Source: Typha latifolia
Lineage: Eukaryota > Streptophyta > Magnoliopsida > Poales > Typhaceae
Direction of reading: 5' to 3'
Length of the DNA stretch: 64,000 nucleotides
NCBI GenBank assembly: GCA_019914945.1
Contig: CM034111.1
Span: 1-64,000 of the forward strand
Made by a program: the position numbers and the translations under genes
Shown: piece by piece, positions 35,735-48,289 of the stretch
Position numbering within the stretch: position 1 is the first letter of the stretch
Layout of the letters: every line of letters begins with the position of its first letter
The notes under the pieces: generated by a model
Seen by the model: the letters and a program-made list of their open reading frames with translations, nothing else
Databases searched by the model: none
Told to the model about the DNA's origin: nothing

Positions 35735-38700
35735 ATGGCTGAGAATGCCGGAGGTGGCAGCAGTAGGGTCGGCGGGGCGTCCATCACCGCCGCCATTGGC
35801 TCAGCAGACACCAGATTCCAACACCAGCACCAGCACCAGCCCCAGCCTCGTGAGAGGGTACTCTCTCCTGATCCATTAATATTTTCCTAGCTAAGGATCT
35901 TTTTGTACCTGCTCGTGAAAGTGTGATCTGAGCTCTTCTTTTCACCGTGGATCGACTTATCTGCATGTCTGTTCGGAGGAGGGGACTAATTTGTTCTGTT
36001 TTTTGTTCCAAATCCTTGTAGATCTAGGTTTCAGAGCTTCAACTTTTTCGCTGTTTTTGTTTGATTGATGATTCCTCAATAGTTAAAGTAAGGATGATTC
36101 TTGTGGATTTCTAAGAATGAGGGGTCGACGTTGCTTGGATTTGCATCAAATAACAATATCTGTTTATAAATGCTGATAATTTGTTTCCTAGTTTTCCTCT
36201 TATCGTGCTAATTTGGGGTTTTCCACACCTTCTTTTGATCTATGGACAAGTCCCCTTTTTCCTCTATAATTGTTGATAATTTCTTCTTTGTGTGTGTTCT
36301 TTTTCTTGAGTCTTCTAAGGCAGCTTTTACTATTTGCTACCGATGTTGCCTTAGTGTTATGCACGCTTCTTTTGCCTCTGTGCTGCTTTCACAAGATGCA
36401 GTTTTGATCGAGAGATCTAAAAGGAGTTGCTGTATCAATTAGAGCCTATATTGGATATCATTTCACATCTTCTGATGCAGACGTGGAAACCGAAGCCTTG
36501 TTCTTTAACTATAGATAGTTTTATGATTGGTTATTTTAGTTGCTCATACGAAGTAAAACCTTGCTTTATCCTCTTTCTCTTTCTGTTTCAAATTCTTTTT
36601 CTCTATCTTGTATTGCTGACATGCCCACATTACATTCTTCAATGTTTAGCCCCAGTTGTTGACTTGGTGCAGTGCTAAATTACTTGCTATATATATGTAT
36701 TTTAATTGTTCCTGCGCTCTGCTTAACTATGCTCCCTTTACAGGTTGTCTTCGCTTATTCTTGCACCCACACCCTAACAGTTAGATTTGGGCTCCTAGTA
36801 GTCTAGTACCTTTATTAGCCTCTCTTTATGTCCCATTTCGTGTAATGTTATTGTGCATAATGCATCAGCCTTGAGTTTGATTCCCTATTCTTGTCTGTGT
36901 CTTTGGTAAAGTTGTCATCCATCCAAATTCAAAAAGTTTCATATCAGTCCTATTTTATTATTTCCATTTTGAGCCACTAGCAGATTGATATGTTGAAATT
37001 CGCTCAGAAGGCAGTAGCGAACTATTGCAGCATTATTTTTGTGAGATGTTCAATGGACTAGGAAGCTGCACCTCACAGAGCATAAGAAAGTGCCCACAAA
37101 CACATGCAAAAATTGCAAATCCATAGAGCTGCATACACAGTGTCTTGTGGCGAAAAAATGCACGGTCTTTCCATAATTTCCCTTTCTATGTGAAAAATGA
37201 AAGGTTAAAGAAGGATATAACAGCTGAACTGTAGGCTGTGTGCACATGCACATGCAGCGCTAGGACTTTTTTACAGGAGCAGAAGGTTGTACATTCCAAT
37301 TCCATATTAGATGAGATAAATAGGCCAAACTTCAGTTAGCCTTTCTCTTGCTAGCTATGAATGAGGAGAAAATTGCTAAATTGTTTATCACTGTCATACT
37401 CACAGGATTTGTAGGTACAGTTTCAATCTTATCAAGGATTATATTTTTGAGAGAGAAATGTCTATGACACCCTTGAGATAAGGCTTTTCATGCTTTACAT
37501 GAACCATAATGGTTCAATTTGGTTCGCCTTCCTTTTCAATATGTTTTTGCTACATTGTTTGTTTGCAATTTCCATCTTGTCATTCTATTTTACCCTCCCA
37601 TTATAAATGTAGAACCTACTGCATCAATTTCTTTCAAGCATAGAAAGTGGCCTCAAGTCTGCAACAGAGACAGTAGAAATATAAAGCACATATTTTATGT
37701 TATCTATCACTTTTCCATGTCTCAGATTATGCTCATGGTAGACACTTTCAGTTTCAATAGTCACTGATCTGCATATACTTTTAACAAAGTTTTGATGCTT
37801 GATAAATGAAGTGGCCAAGTACTCAAAGGAAGATTCTGGTATTGCTTTCGGAAGAAAATCGCGCAAGATATATTTGGAAGTCTTGACAATTATGATATTG
37901 TTTCTAATAGATTTTTCAGTTGCACTGTATGACTTCATTTGTCAATAGAATTTATATTGCACGTGTCATGTGCTAACATGTCCTTTAATCTCATCTTTAG
38001 TATGTAGAAATCACGTTAACTGCTGTCTCTTATACAGATTCTCGAGGAAAAGCAATCTGGACTATCTAGAAGACTTGTCTTTTTTTTCTAATTCATCCTT
38101 ACCTTCACCTCAATTTATTAGGTTCCTGCAAAATGTCACTATATATATGTATATATATGTTATGAGTATCCTGTTTTCTCCCACTGCTCTTTACTTCTGC
38201 TAGTTGAAGCTGATCTGCAGTAGGAATGAAGATGGGTCTAGAATTCTTGCATACTAACATGTGTTTCTCTGTTGGGCCAGCAGAGTAGATGGGCAGGTTG
38301 CTTTGGTGGACTGTCCTGCTTTGGATCACAAAAAGGAGGGAAGCGTATTGTTCCAGCATCACGTATTCCAGATGGAAATGCATCAACTAGTCGTGGAAAT
38401 GGACCTCAGTCTGCTGGTGTCTCTAACCAAAGTGCATCTCTAAATTTATCTCTTCTTGCTCCACCTTCCTCACCAGCATCTTTTACAAACTCTGCCCTCC
38501 CTTCAACTGCCCAGTCTCCTAGTTGTTTTCTGTCAATCTCTGCAAATTCCCCTGGTGGGCCATCATCAACAATATTTGCAACGGGGCCATATGCTCATGA
38601 AACTCAACTGGTCTCACCTCCTGTATTTTCAACTTTCACTACAGAGCCTTCTACTGCTCCACTTACCCCTCCACCTGAACTTGCCCATCTCACTACTCCC

Positions 38701-40019
38701 TCATCCCCTGATGTGCCTTTTGCACGGTTCCTTTCCTCTTCTGTGGATCTTAAAAGTGCTGGTAAAGACAATGGCATGCCTTTCCTGTCATCAAATTATT
38801 CTGTTGGGAGCGATCTTCAGGCAACTTATCCACTTTATCCTGGAAGTCCCTCTAGTAGCCTCATATCACCTGCTTCAGCAACTCCTAGGACTGGTCTTTC
38901 TTCACCTTATACTGAGCAGGAGATCCCCTCACAGTGGAATACCTCTTTATCTGCACATGACTCTCCATATTATAGGAATTCATCATCCCAGCTATTTGGA
39001 CTTGATTCGACTACCTCCAGAAACTTCATGTTGGCACCAGGGACCAGTTTCTTTTGCCCTGCAACATCTGCGCAATTTTATTTGGATCAGGCTCAGCAGT
39101 CGTTTCCATACAGTGGAGGGCGACTAAGCATTTCCAGGGAGGCAGATGTCTACTCCGCTGGCGGAAACAGGCATAACAAGAACAGTAAACAAGATGCTGA
39201 GGAGATTGAAGCCTACAGAGCATCATTTGGATTTAGTGCAGATGAAATCATCACTACGCAAAACTATGTTGAGATCTCTGATGCACTAGATGAGTCTTTT
39301 ACTATTTCTCCCTTTTCAAATGGTAAATTATATACAGAGCAGTACCCAATAGCTGAGTTGGCCAATGAAGGTCAAAAGGTGGAGAGAACATTATTAGATA
39401 TGCATGATACTGGAAGAACAAATCAGCTGGTGAATGGAGTTCAGAGTAGAGTACTGGATTGCAGCAACTCATTTGCAGGTAAATCATAACATATATCTAC
39501 TGTTGCTCTACTTACTGAAATATTATGCATTATGAAGCAAAAGAAAGTTTTATTGCTATATTCGATGTTCAACTTTTTTCTTGTTATGCTCTCCAATCAT
39601 GATTTCATGCAGATTGTTTGTCTTCCTATACTTTCATTTTAGCTACTTCTATTGTTTTCAAATGGACAAGTATCACCAGATTGTCTTTATTTGACAAACT
39701 GTGAAGAATATGATGTTGCTTGTGTCATGCCTCTTCAGTGCTGCAAGATACCAAGGAGTTTCTGCTCTCAATCTGACTTATGTATGATGTCTGTCCAAAT
39801 GTCACAGGTCCTAAAATAAACTGCAAGTCTGAGGTCATTAGTCGTTTAGAAGATGGCCACCCTTTCATAAAAGTCAAGGGGAAAACATCTCTGAAGAGGT
39901 CGGGGTCTCAGAGAGTTCGCTCTCGCCAATCATGCTCAGATGCAGAGATCGATTATAGAAGAGCAAGAAGTTTAAGAGAAGGAAACGTTGTCCTGACTTG
40001 GCAGAACTCGCTGCCTTAG
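35735..40019 (+). CDS. At1g76660-like protein (proline/serine-rich, function unknown)
   Basis: Three exons, 35735-35857, 38281-39478 and 39808-40019, give 510 residues with consistent phases (0, 1). The N-terminus is Gly/Ser-rich and then His/Gln/Pro-rich (QHQHQHQPQP). Exon 2 carries the blocks that define this plant family: RWAGCFGG-x-SCFGSQKGGKRIVPASRIP, SLLAPPSSPASFTNSALPST, ATGPYAHETQLVSPPVFSTF and EAYRASFGFSADEII. Exon 3 carries the conserved basic tail with SCSDAEIDYRRARSLRE. The family is annotated as hydroxyproline-rich or uncharacterised; no enzyme domain, signal peptide or membrane segment is visible, so an intracellular role is likely but unknown. Intron 1 is 2.4 kb. The acceptor of exon 2 is a CAGCAG tandem, so one Gln may be optional. 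The ATG is the first in the exon and has an AGCATGG context. Confidence 0.9.
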
Positions 40020-40873
40020 CGGTGGTCTGATGTACTAATCTGCAGAAAGGTTTTATATTTCTAATCTGTTGTAGGAACTTGTCCGGGATGTGCTTTAGAA
40101 TCAATCTCACTGTTGCTTGTACTATTCGAGGTCTCTAATTTAGGGTAGTGCCTGGAAACTTTGATGATCTAATATGAAGTCTATTTAAATTATTTTAGTT
40201 ATGTAATCATTGACAAAAACTTGCTATCAGCAATGAAAACTTACGTTGCTGCATTAACTGGTTGGTAGCTTGTACACCCATGGCTCTGCTGGGATACATA
40301 GTAACGATTTCAGTAGGGACAAGGTTCGTCTCTCTCATACATGAGCCAGTATTTGTTCGATTGCAGCAATTCCATTGTATGATGGAATGTTGATTCTTTA
40401 TACCATGCTTTGCAACACTAGATTTCAGAGCTGTTATTTTTTTTTATTTCTTTTTCTTTTTCTTTTATGAGAGAGAGAGAGAGCCTAGCATAATAGCATT
40501 ATTCTTAGGCATATTATTAAATGGTTAAGTGATTACAATATGTCAGCGCCATCTTTTCTATCTTCCTTGTGAATTTCATATGTATTCAAGCACCAAAGCA
40601 GTTGGTGGCGAAGTCGTCGGCGAGGGAGGCCCACTGCCATCCTCCCTATCGTTGGACAAGTTCCAAGGAAAAGGTTAACTGGTAGATTGCTCTCACAACA
40701 TCACCATTTTGTTGTGGGACCCTTGATTTGGAGGTCGGAATGTAAGTTTTTACAAAAGATAAAACGACAAAGCAAAGGGATAACAAATACCTTATCTTCA
40801 CGGCTCTAAACTTCTTCCTCCTCTCGGCTTTTCTCTATCACTCTCTCTCCCCCTCTCCCTCCCTCCCTCCAAG
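40020..40873. other. 3' UTR of At1g76660-like gene and promoter of Iojap gene
   Basis: No further gene. A short GAGA tract lies at about 40470-40483. Pyrimidine-rich leader sequence (CTCTCTCTCC, CCCTCCCTCC) immediately precedes the Iojap start. Confidence 0.6.
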
Positions 40874-42719
40874 ATGCGGGCCTTAGCAGCGGCGGCGTTT
40901 GTGCCTTGTTCATCAGGCCAACTCCACGCGAAGTCCCAGAAAAGAGCCTTCCTGAGTCCAAGGCGGTGCTCTCGCCGCGCTCAAGAGCTTCTCTTCAAAA
41001 CCCGCTCTCCTCAACCCCCCTTCTTGCTTTGTCAGAGAAGGATTGACCATGTGAGTTTTTTTTCCTCTGCATTCATTCATACCCTTGTGCCTTTTGGTGA
41101 TTTGGTATCGTTTCATTTGTCGCAGGACGTGAATGACGGAGACACAGATGAAATGTTCGATGAATTGTTCAAGAAATATGGGAAGGTGGTTTACCGAAGT
41201 GGTGATCGAAAACCCCCAGCTGCAGAGGCTGACGACGACGCAGATAGCTTGTCCTGTAAGACCACGCACTCATCTTCTATTTCGATCCTTCTTCCATGAC
41301 AATTGTAGAAATCTCACCCTATGTGTCTCGGACTATCCAACTGGAGTCTGGCAATGTCAATTTATATTAAGGAATCTTATGCTTGAGAGAATAGAACATG
41401 CCCCATGACAATTGTAGAAATCTCACTCTGTGTGTCTCGGACTATCCAACTGGAGACTGGCAATGTCAATTTATATTAAGGAATCTTATGCTTGAGAGAA
41501 TAGAACATGCGACCTAGGGCATTGTTATTATTATTATTACTATTATTATTGGTGTTGTTGTTGTTAATGTTGTGCTTCATAACTAAATTAACTCTTTGCA
41601 TATGCTCCACTTTATTCACGTGATTTTGAGGTGGAGTTTTAAGCCTTATCTTGACTTTGCACATATGATTGATCTACTGCAGCCTACGTCTTGGATATTT
41701 GATTAATTTCGATCTCCAAGAGTAAGAACACATATGTGAAAATAGATGCATTTTGTAATACATTCTGGCAGTTGTAGAAGAATGTTATTTAAGTAAAATT
41801 AACTTAATATGTACAAACCAATGACTATATTACTTTTATTCTACTAGCTCTCTCTGAAAGTTTCCTATTTAATTTTCACCTAGGACGTCATTTTGTCTTG
41901 ACTATTGAGACAGTGCTGTAACTCATGCTGGTTATTGTGCTTATGTAGTTGCTGTGGCATTAGCTAAAGTTGCCAATGAGGTAAAAGCTGCTGATATCCG
42001 AGTGCTCTTTGTGAAGCCTCTGGTTTATTGGACTCGGTTCTTTATCATTGTCACTGCCTTTTCTCGCCCTCAGATTGATGCTATTGGGTATTTACTTATT
42101 TTAAAAGTCTCATTTGACATTGTTAAATTAAATTCTACACAAACTATGAAGATATTAGCATAAGCTTGTTTAATTTTGTTTTAATCAAACTGTAGATCCA
42201 AAATAAGAGACACAGCTGAGAAGCAGTTCAACAAAATTGCAGCTGGTGATACAAAGCCGAACTCATGGACATTATTGGACTTTGGCAAGTCTTCCATTTA
42301 TCTCATCATTTGCTGTCTTAATTTGTCTACTTTACTTAATTTCTATCAACAATGGGATTTCTGTAAAACTGCATTGAGAAGGTTAGTATATGCGGTGTAC
42401 AGATCTAATTTATTTACCATCCAAGTTAGGCTATCTCAAATTGACTGTTTCAGACAGTGTATCCCCTCAACACTTTTGTTCGGTACAAACAATTGCTGAT
42501 GTGTGTCTCTTATTGTTCACGACATATGTCTTCCCTCTTAGGTTTAAGATTCTCCTTTCCCTCCCAATCATAGAACTTATAGTACTTTCTTCTGCAGGTG
42601 ATGTAGTTGTGCATATATTCTTACCACAACAGCGAGCTTTCTACAACTTGGAAGAATTCTATGGCAATGCCACACCTATTGAACTTCCATTTGATACTCA
42701 ATCTCCATTCCGCAACTGA
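40874..42719 (+). CDS. Iojap-related protein / ribosomal silencing factor RsfS, plastid
   Basis: Five exons, 40874-41050, 41126-41255, 41949-42087, 42196-42284 and 42598-42719, give 218 residues. Residues 1 to about 60 are rich in Ala, Ser and Arg with few acids, like a chloroplast transit peptide. The region from about residue 100 to 215 is the RsfS/Iojap domain, with FAVALAKVANEVKAADIRVL, WTRFFIIVTAFSRPQIDAI and, near the end, DVVVHIFLPQQRAFYNLEEFYGNA. The known family role is binding uL14 of the large ribosomal subunit and blocking subunit joining; maize iojap is needed for plastid ribosomes. Intron 4 begins with GC (TTTG|gcaagt) instead of GT, while the rest of the donor is perfect and the exons join in frame (LLDFGDVVVHIF). 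Intron 1 (75 nt) is open in frame, so its retention would add 25 residues. Intron 2 holds a 109-bp tandem duplication. Confidence 0.92.
41295..41512 (+). repeat. Tandem duplication, 2 x 109 bp, in Iojap intron 2
   Basis: The block starting CCATGACAATTGTAGAAATC at 41295 repeats from 41404, ending GAGAATAGAACATGC each time, with only a few differences. This indicates a recent event. It is followed by a TTA/TTG triplet repeat at about 41520-41566. Confidence 0.93.
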
Positions 42720-43930
42720 GTTAATTTACATGACTTCTGAAGGCATGAAGTCTGTCAACAGAAAGAAAAGAAGATGCTGATGCTGAACAATTAGCTTAAC
42801 TAAGAATACACTGCATCTTTTTGTTTCCTTTGTGTCCTGAAATGGTCGATGCTTATGTCGAGTTCAGTACAAGACCAGAGAGAGGCATCTCGCTGCTGTT
42901 GGTTTTTCATCCTTGCTGAAGATCCTGCAAATGGAAGAATAGTGTGTGTGTGCAGGGCTGGGGATTCGAAGTCCTTTTGGAGGATGCATTTTGTCAAAGA
43001 TTTTCTTGCAATCTAGAAGACAGGCATGTCAAAGGAGAGCTCGTTTATGGATGGATCAATTTTAGTTGGATTCATAATCACGGATAATTCTAGCTTGTGT
43101 ATCTGGATGTTTCTTACATAAAACGTTCTGCAAGACATGCTTCAAAATATTCATTAATATTAATTAACATTAGACAGACCAAACTACTCAAAGTAGATTG
43201 CAGCATCAGAACCTCAATGGACGAATCGAATTGAGAAACGAAAGTTGCTCGCGTGGAAGATGAGATAAAATATGACATCATCCCCTGTACTGAGCGTAAG
43301 AATCTAATGGAAGAAAAGAGCTAGCAATGGTCTTTCATTTTAGGAAACAACCTAGGGAAGTCTCGCCCGTGCTTATCAGCTTATGTGAGGGGTGAGATAC
43401 AAGAGGCTTCCAAGAAGTTATATGATTTCTGTACATTAACATAGTTAGCGTTGACCTGCCAATCTGCCATGTAAGGTCATCAAGAAATTAATCGAGTATA
43501 TCTTATATTGCAAAGAAGGAATCAACTTAAGTTGTCCTATTTGAGTAGTTAATACCAAGGTACTTGAATGACCCAAAGTCCTTGTTAGGCCGACTTATCG
43601 TTCACAGATGCGTTGAGCTAGCGTTCGTAAACTTTGTCAGAATTCATCAAAGGATTAACTAAATATATATTCTGATGTCGGTTGATCTTATTCCGCAATT
43701 CAAAGGGGTATCTCTAAACCTTCCTATTAATTCATTCATGCGTAAAATAGAGATCTCATTGCAGAAATGGGGCTTCCTAATTTATCCCCTTCCCCAGCCC
43801 GCTTAGTAAGAAAGTCTTTATTGTTGTTGTGTAAAGTCGCATTCATGCAATTCAAAGGAGGACTTCTTGAAGTTGAAGCTGGTTTCCTTCACGCCCGCCC
43901 AGCCCAACAGCCTCGAAAGGATGCTCAAAC
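42720..43930. other. Iojap 3' flank and intergenic DNA
   Basis: Likely 3' UTR for the first few hundred bases. No coding feature is recognised up to the LINE target site at 43931. Confidence 0.5.
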
Positions 43931-43943
43931 AACTCGCAAGATC
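43931..43943. repeat. Left target-site duplication of LINE
   Basis: AACTCGCAAGATC here is repeated right after the poly(A) tail at 48290-48302. Confidence 0.88.
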
Positions 43944-43945
43944 CT

Positions 43946-44524
43946 CTCAGACTGCACATTGGAGAATTCTTAGGAAGAAGTATTCCATTGGATATACTCA
44001 AATGCACGCTGATCAGATTATGGAATGGAATAGATAAGTTTGCGGCCTCGGACATGTTTGGCGGCTATTATCTGTTCAGGTTTGAGAAGGAGGATGATAT
44101 GGTACATGTTCTCACGAAAGACCCGTGGACCATACAAGGAAGAGTGCTCAGCCTCATTCCCTGGAGGAACAATTTCAGGCCTACAGCGGAAGCATTTACT
44201 TCTGCTCCGGTTTGGATTCAACTTCACAATCTGCCTCAGGAGTACTGGGAGCTGGAAGCGTTGGTCCCGGTGGCGGAATACTTTGGAAAGCCGCTGAGGG
44301 TGGACGAGACGATGCTAGATCACACTAGGAGCAGGTTTGCTAGGGTGTGTGTGGAGATAGACCTCCAGAAGCCACTAAAGAAGGCGGTATGGCTCGAACT
44401 GAATGAAGATCACGTGGACCTCAGAGTGGTCGACGAAAACATACTAGTATTCTGCTATCTCTGCGGTAGAATTGGACACCGGGCAGCAGGCTGTGAGCAT
44501 AAGAAGGAAGAAATAAGGAGTTAG
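43946..44524 (+). pseudogene. LINE ORF1 remnant (DUF4283 + CCHC zinc knuckle)
   Basis: The frame is open from the insertion point: HIGEFLGRSIPLDILK, then FGGYYLFRFEKEDDMVHVL and DPWTIQGRVLSLIPW, which is the DUF4283 pattern. It is followed by PVWIQLHNLPQEYW and a zf-CCHC_4 knuckle (CYLCGRIGHRAAGC) near 44450-44494. The N-terminus of the domain is missing. The product would be the nucleic-acid-binding chaperone of the retroelement particle. Confidence 0.88.
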
Positions 44525-45640
44525 GGAACCTCAGAAGTTGAGAGTGGACAGGCACGGACTGAGGAGGGGATTAGGCAGCCTTCGATGATGGAACAAGACA
44601 CGACCTACGGGTCGTGGTGCACGATGAGGAGACGACGGCGAAAGGTGGCGCAACCACAAGCGAAGCAGGCCGCGGAGGCGCGGGCCCCAATGGAGCAGGA
44701 GAGAGAGTCAAAGCTCGAGAGAGGAAAATATTGGTCTAGGGAAGAGGTACCAGAGACCAGTAAGCTCCGCTTGCACACAAATAGAAACCAGCATTGGAAC
44801 AGTATGGAGCCTCCGAGCAGGGGGTGCACTGGGAAGGTGAACCTGGCAGAACGAAACCACACGTTACCTAGGCCTACAGGCTAGGTCAGGAAGATCGGCC
44901 AACTGAAGGGGAGCTCGAGCCTCTATATTGATAGAGGGGCGTCAGCTAAAGGGAAAGAGAAGGTCGAGGAAACCAAACAGAGCCTGGATCACCCGACAAG
45001 TAGCACAAAAGGAGTTCGGGTGGTGGATGCGACTCTTGATGGAACCCTTTAGCTAACCGGTCTGAAACCGAGCAAGGGGGATAAAGGGAAGAAGGTGCAA
45101 GCTGAGGGGAAGGTGTGTCAGGTGCTGAACGAACCTGTCCCATCTGATCAAGATGGATTGACGGATTTGGCCTACAACGAAAAGAAGGTGGCGCAGGACC
45201 GGGATTATGTCAACATCAACGGGATTGTTATCAGGCTTGGGACGGGGTCTGAACGAAGTAGGAAACCTACCTTCCTGGCAACACGAAAAGAACAACTGGA
45301 GGTAAAACACAAAGATATCGAGAGGGGATCTGCAAGGATGGCGTTGCGGCTACCGGAACGAGGCCACCTACGGAGAAGAGTGAACCATTAGAAGGGCATA
45401 ATAAAGCTATGAGGAATCTTAAAGAGGCGCTGACAAACCCACTAGAGAATGATCAAGTGCCAATGGACCTGGAAGGGCCGAATGAGAACCGGTGGGCGTT
45501 GGTATGCATTGAGGATAGTAATGGCCTTAGAGCACAGACCATGGAGATGGTGGAGACAGACAGAGGGGATCAAGAGAGATCAGCCACGAAGCACGGCAGA
45601 ATGGCATAATCCTATATCATATCTAATGTTTAAAGCCATT
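44525..45640 (+). other. LINE spacer between ORF1 and ORF2
   Basis: Probably the decayed C-terminal, low-complexity part of ORF1. It has short frames rich in Glu, Lys and Arg broken by stops, and no domain is recognised. Confidence 0.6.
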
Positions 45641-46840
45641 TTTTTGGAATTGCCAAGGAGCCCTGAAGAAGGAGGTACTCAACATATGTCGTGATCTGAA
45701 CAAAGAACACAGACTGGATTTTGTTTTTCTATTGGAAACCCATGTAGACTGGGAGAAAGTGAAGGTGGTTGCACAGGCGTTGGGACGGAGCTATTCCTCC
45801 TTTCCATTCCGGCCGAAGGAGCATTAGGAAGACTGATAATGCTGTGGCAGACTGCTTTTGGTTACGTAGATGTGGTGGCGGTGTCGCGATACTCGGCGCA
45901 CATGGTGGTCTCTTTAATGGAAGGCGAGACCTGGCTGATGACTGCAGTATATGCTAGTAACCAGCAGGAGCAGCAGATGCTACTGTGGGAAGAACTGGTT
46001 GGCCTAGGGTACCTAGGTCTGCCGTGGGTAGTCGCTGGAGACTTCAATGCGATACTCTCCACGGACGAGAAAAGAAGCTGTGTCCGGGTTATGCTTGGCC
46101 CAAAAGCCTCTGCATTCGCAAAATTTGTAGAGGATGTCGGGGTTTGCGATCTAGGGTTTGAAAGATTGTCGTTCACCTGGTGCAACAACCAACGCGGGGA
46201 CAAGAGGGTCTGGGTCAGATTAGACCGAGCACTAGCGAATCCGGACTGGGTGCGGAGGTACCCTAGGAGCCGTGTGGTGCACCTGGACCGATCTGCTTTG
46301 GACCATGCACCACTACTAGTCATGGTGCCGACTGAGGTGGAGAATAGAAGGCGTCCTTTCCGATTTGAAATGTACTGGACAGATTATGATGGCTGCAGAC
46401 GCATCATAGAGGAAGTGTGGCGGGGTGATGTGCATGGGAACCCCATGCACGGCTTCACACACAAAATGGCGACCATGCAACGTCAACTCAAAGTCTGGTG
46501 CAGATCGGCTCTAGAGCGCTTAGAGACCCAGTTGCACTCGGTGAGATCGGAGATTAAGGAGCTAGAGGAACTTAACGCCGGGGGAGTCCTGGACAATGGT
46601 GGCCTCACCAAGCTGAGATGCTGCTACAATAGGAAGGCAGCACTGAGCAGACAAATAAACTTAAAATGGTTGCAGCAGTCGCGACTAAAATGGGTGCAAG
46701 AGGGGGATCGAAATACCCATTTCTTCCACCTTATTGCAACGCTGAGAGGTAGAAGAAACAAAATCCAACGCCTCATGTCAAAGGAGGGGGAATGGATCCA
46801 GGACCAAGGAGAGATAAAGAAGAGGCTCTTCGACCACTAG
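45641..46840 (+). pseudogene. LINE ORF2 endonuclease (APE/EEP) region
   Basis: It begins with a degraded FFWNCQGALKKEVLN (normally SWNCRGLG) and LDFVFLLETHVD. A frameshift falls at about 45820. The long frame then carries GDFNAILSTDEK (about 46040), LSFTWCNNQRGDKRVWVRLDRAL and SALDHAPLLV, the metal- and DNA-binding motifs of the APE-like nuclease that nicks the target. The frame runs to a stop at 46838-46840, just before the reverse-transcriptase part. Confidence 0.88.
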
Positions 46841-47643
46841 GAGGAGTTGTGGGGACCAACAAACGATGAAGCATGGGCCTTGCCGGAAGAGCTGGAATTG
46901 CCTGAAATATCAGCGAGTGAGCGAGCGAATTTGCTGGAACCAGTTGACAACAACAAGATACTGAAAGCCCTACTTCGATAAGGCGCCAGGACCGGATGGC
47001 ATACCGGTGGAAATCTACTCATTGTACCGGGCGGGAGGTGGGGGCAACCTGTGCGATGCGGTCAAGCACTTCTTCCAGCATGAAAGCCTCCCTCATTAGT
47101 GGGGGCAAACCTACATAACCCTGATACCGAAGGTGGATAAGCCTGCCACGGTGACAGACTTCTGGCCGATCTCACTATGCAATGTGGCGTATAAAGTTAT
47201 AGCCAAGGTGCTGGTCGGTAGGCTGCGGGGACTCCTGCCGTAGCTAGTGGACCAAGAGCAGGCGGCCTTTATTAGAGGTCAGAATATCTATGATAATGTT
47301 TTGGTGGCTCAGGAGATTGCACACTCGATGGTCAGTGCCAAGCATATGCAGCCGATGATGATGCTCAAGCTTGACATGGAGAAAGCCTACAATAGAGCTA
47401 GCTAGAAGGAAGTTCTGGGGGTGATGGAAGCCATGGGTTTTCCAAGCAAATGGTGTCGGTGGATCAATGCTTGCATCAAGTCTCCGAGGTACGCCATCTT
47501 GGTGAACGGCTCACCATCTCGGTGGATAACTCCCCACTATGGGCTGCGATAGGGGGACCCCCTTTCCCCGTATCTGTTCATATTGGTGTCACAGGTCCTA
47601 TCCAGTTTGCTTAAGGAGCGCATGGCTCGCGGACTACTGTAGG
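46841..47643 (+). pseudogene. LINE ORF2 reverse transcriptase, truncated
   Basis: Motifs in order: KAPGPDGIPVEIY (about 46980), YITLIPKV, WPISLCNVAYKVIAKVL, EQAAFIRGQNIYDN, MMLKLDMEKAYNRAS and GDPLSPYLFILVSQVLS. In-frame stops occur where functional elements have Gln or Trp (for example GLR-stop-GDPLSP). The catalytic YADD block and everything to the connection domain are absent. Confidence 0.87.
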
Positions 47644-47671
47644 GTTACCGAGTCGGAGAGGTTCACCTAGA

Positions 47672-48265
47672 GTGGTGGCCAGACGCGCTCAGCTCATGAC
47701 CGAGGAATACAACTCGGCTAGGAACGACGGAGCAGCGAAGGAGACGCAGGAGAAGGTCGGGTGGTGCCGGCCTCGGCGAGGGCGAGTGAAGCTGAACGTT
47801 GATGGGGCGTTCCACATGGGTGCGTGCCAGGCGGGAGCCGGGGCTATCATCCAAGATGATATGGGAAGAATGGTGATGGCTCGGTGGGAGCCCACTCCTG
47901 CAGTGTCATCACTACACGCGGAGGCCTGGGCAATGAAAATGGGCTTGGGCTTGCTGAGCGCGGGTCAATTTGTGAAGGTTGAATCGGATTCAGAACAGCT
48001 GGTGAAGATCCTGAGAGATGAGGGTCCCTACCCATGGCAAATCCAGTGTATTGTACGATAGTGTAAAGCCATCTTAGTGAAGTTGGCTAAGTGCACGATA
48101 AGCCATGTACGTAGGACAGGCAACAGGGCTACTGATTGGGCAGCGCAGCAGGGCTTCAGTGCAACCCAAACCGGCATGATCCGAGCGGGTGACCCAATGC
48201 CACCGAAATTGTACGCCTTGGTCGAGATGGATAATTCTCCATCTGAGACAATTAAAAATAGCTGA
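47672..48265 (+). pseudogene. LINE RNase H domain (RVT_3 type)
   Basis: LNVDGAFHMG (first Asp), SLHAEAWAM (Glu) and VESDSEQLV (second Asp) give the three RNase H acidic positions, followed by VRRTGNRATDWAAQQG (the final N.AD/AD-like helix). One stop at 48059-48061 interrupts the frame before the last block. Its presence places the element among RNase H-bearing plant L1-type LINEs. Confidence 0.85.
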
Positions 48266-48289
48266 CTCCAGCTCTTTCATTCAAAAAAA

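Larger units (their letters stand above)
43944..48289 (+). mobile_element. L1-type LINE, 5'-truncated and internally deleted, with target-site duplication
   Basis: The element is bounded by 13-bp direct repeats (43931-43943 and 48290-48302) and ends in an A run (48283-48290), as expected for target-primed reverse transcription. In order it contains the remainder of ORF1 (DUF4283 plus CCHC knuckle), a spacer, ORF2 endonuclease, part of reverse transcriptase, and RNase H. The first base is already inside the ORF1 domain, so the 5' end is lost. The reverse transcriptase stops after the GDPLSPYLF motif and jumps to the RNase H region, so the YADD catalytic motif is gone. Several in-frame stops and at least one frameshift are present. 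It cannot move by itself. Confidence 0.93.

Noticed and set aside
43944..48289. Interpretation as a host nucleic-acid-binding gene with a CCHC knuckle
   Set aside because: DUF4283 plus CCHC followed by endonuclease, RT and RNase H, with TSD and A-tail, is a LINE.
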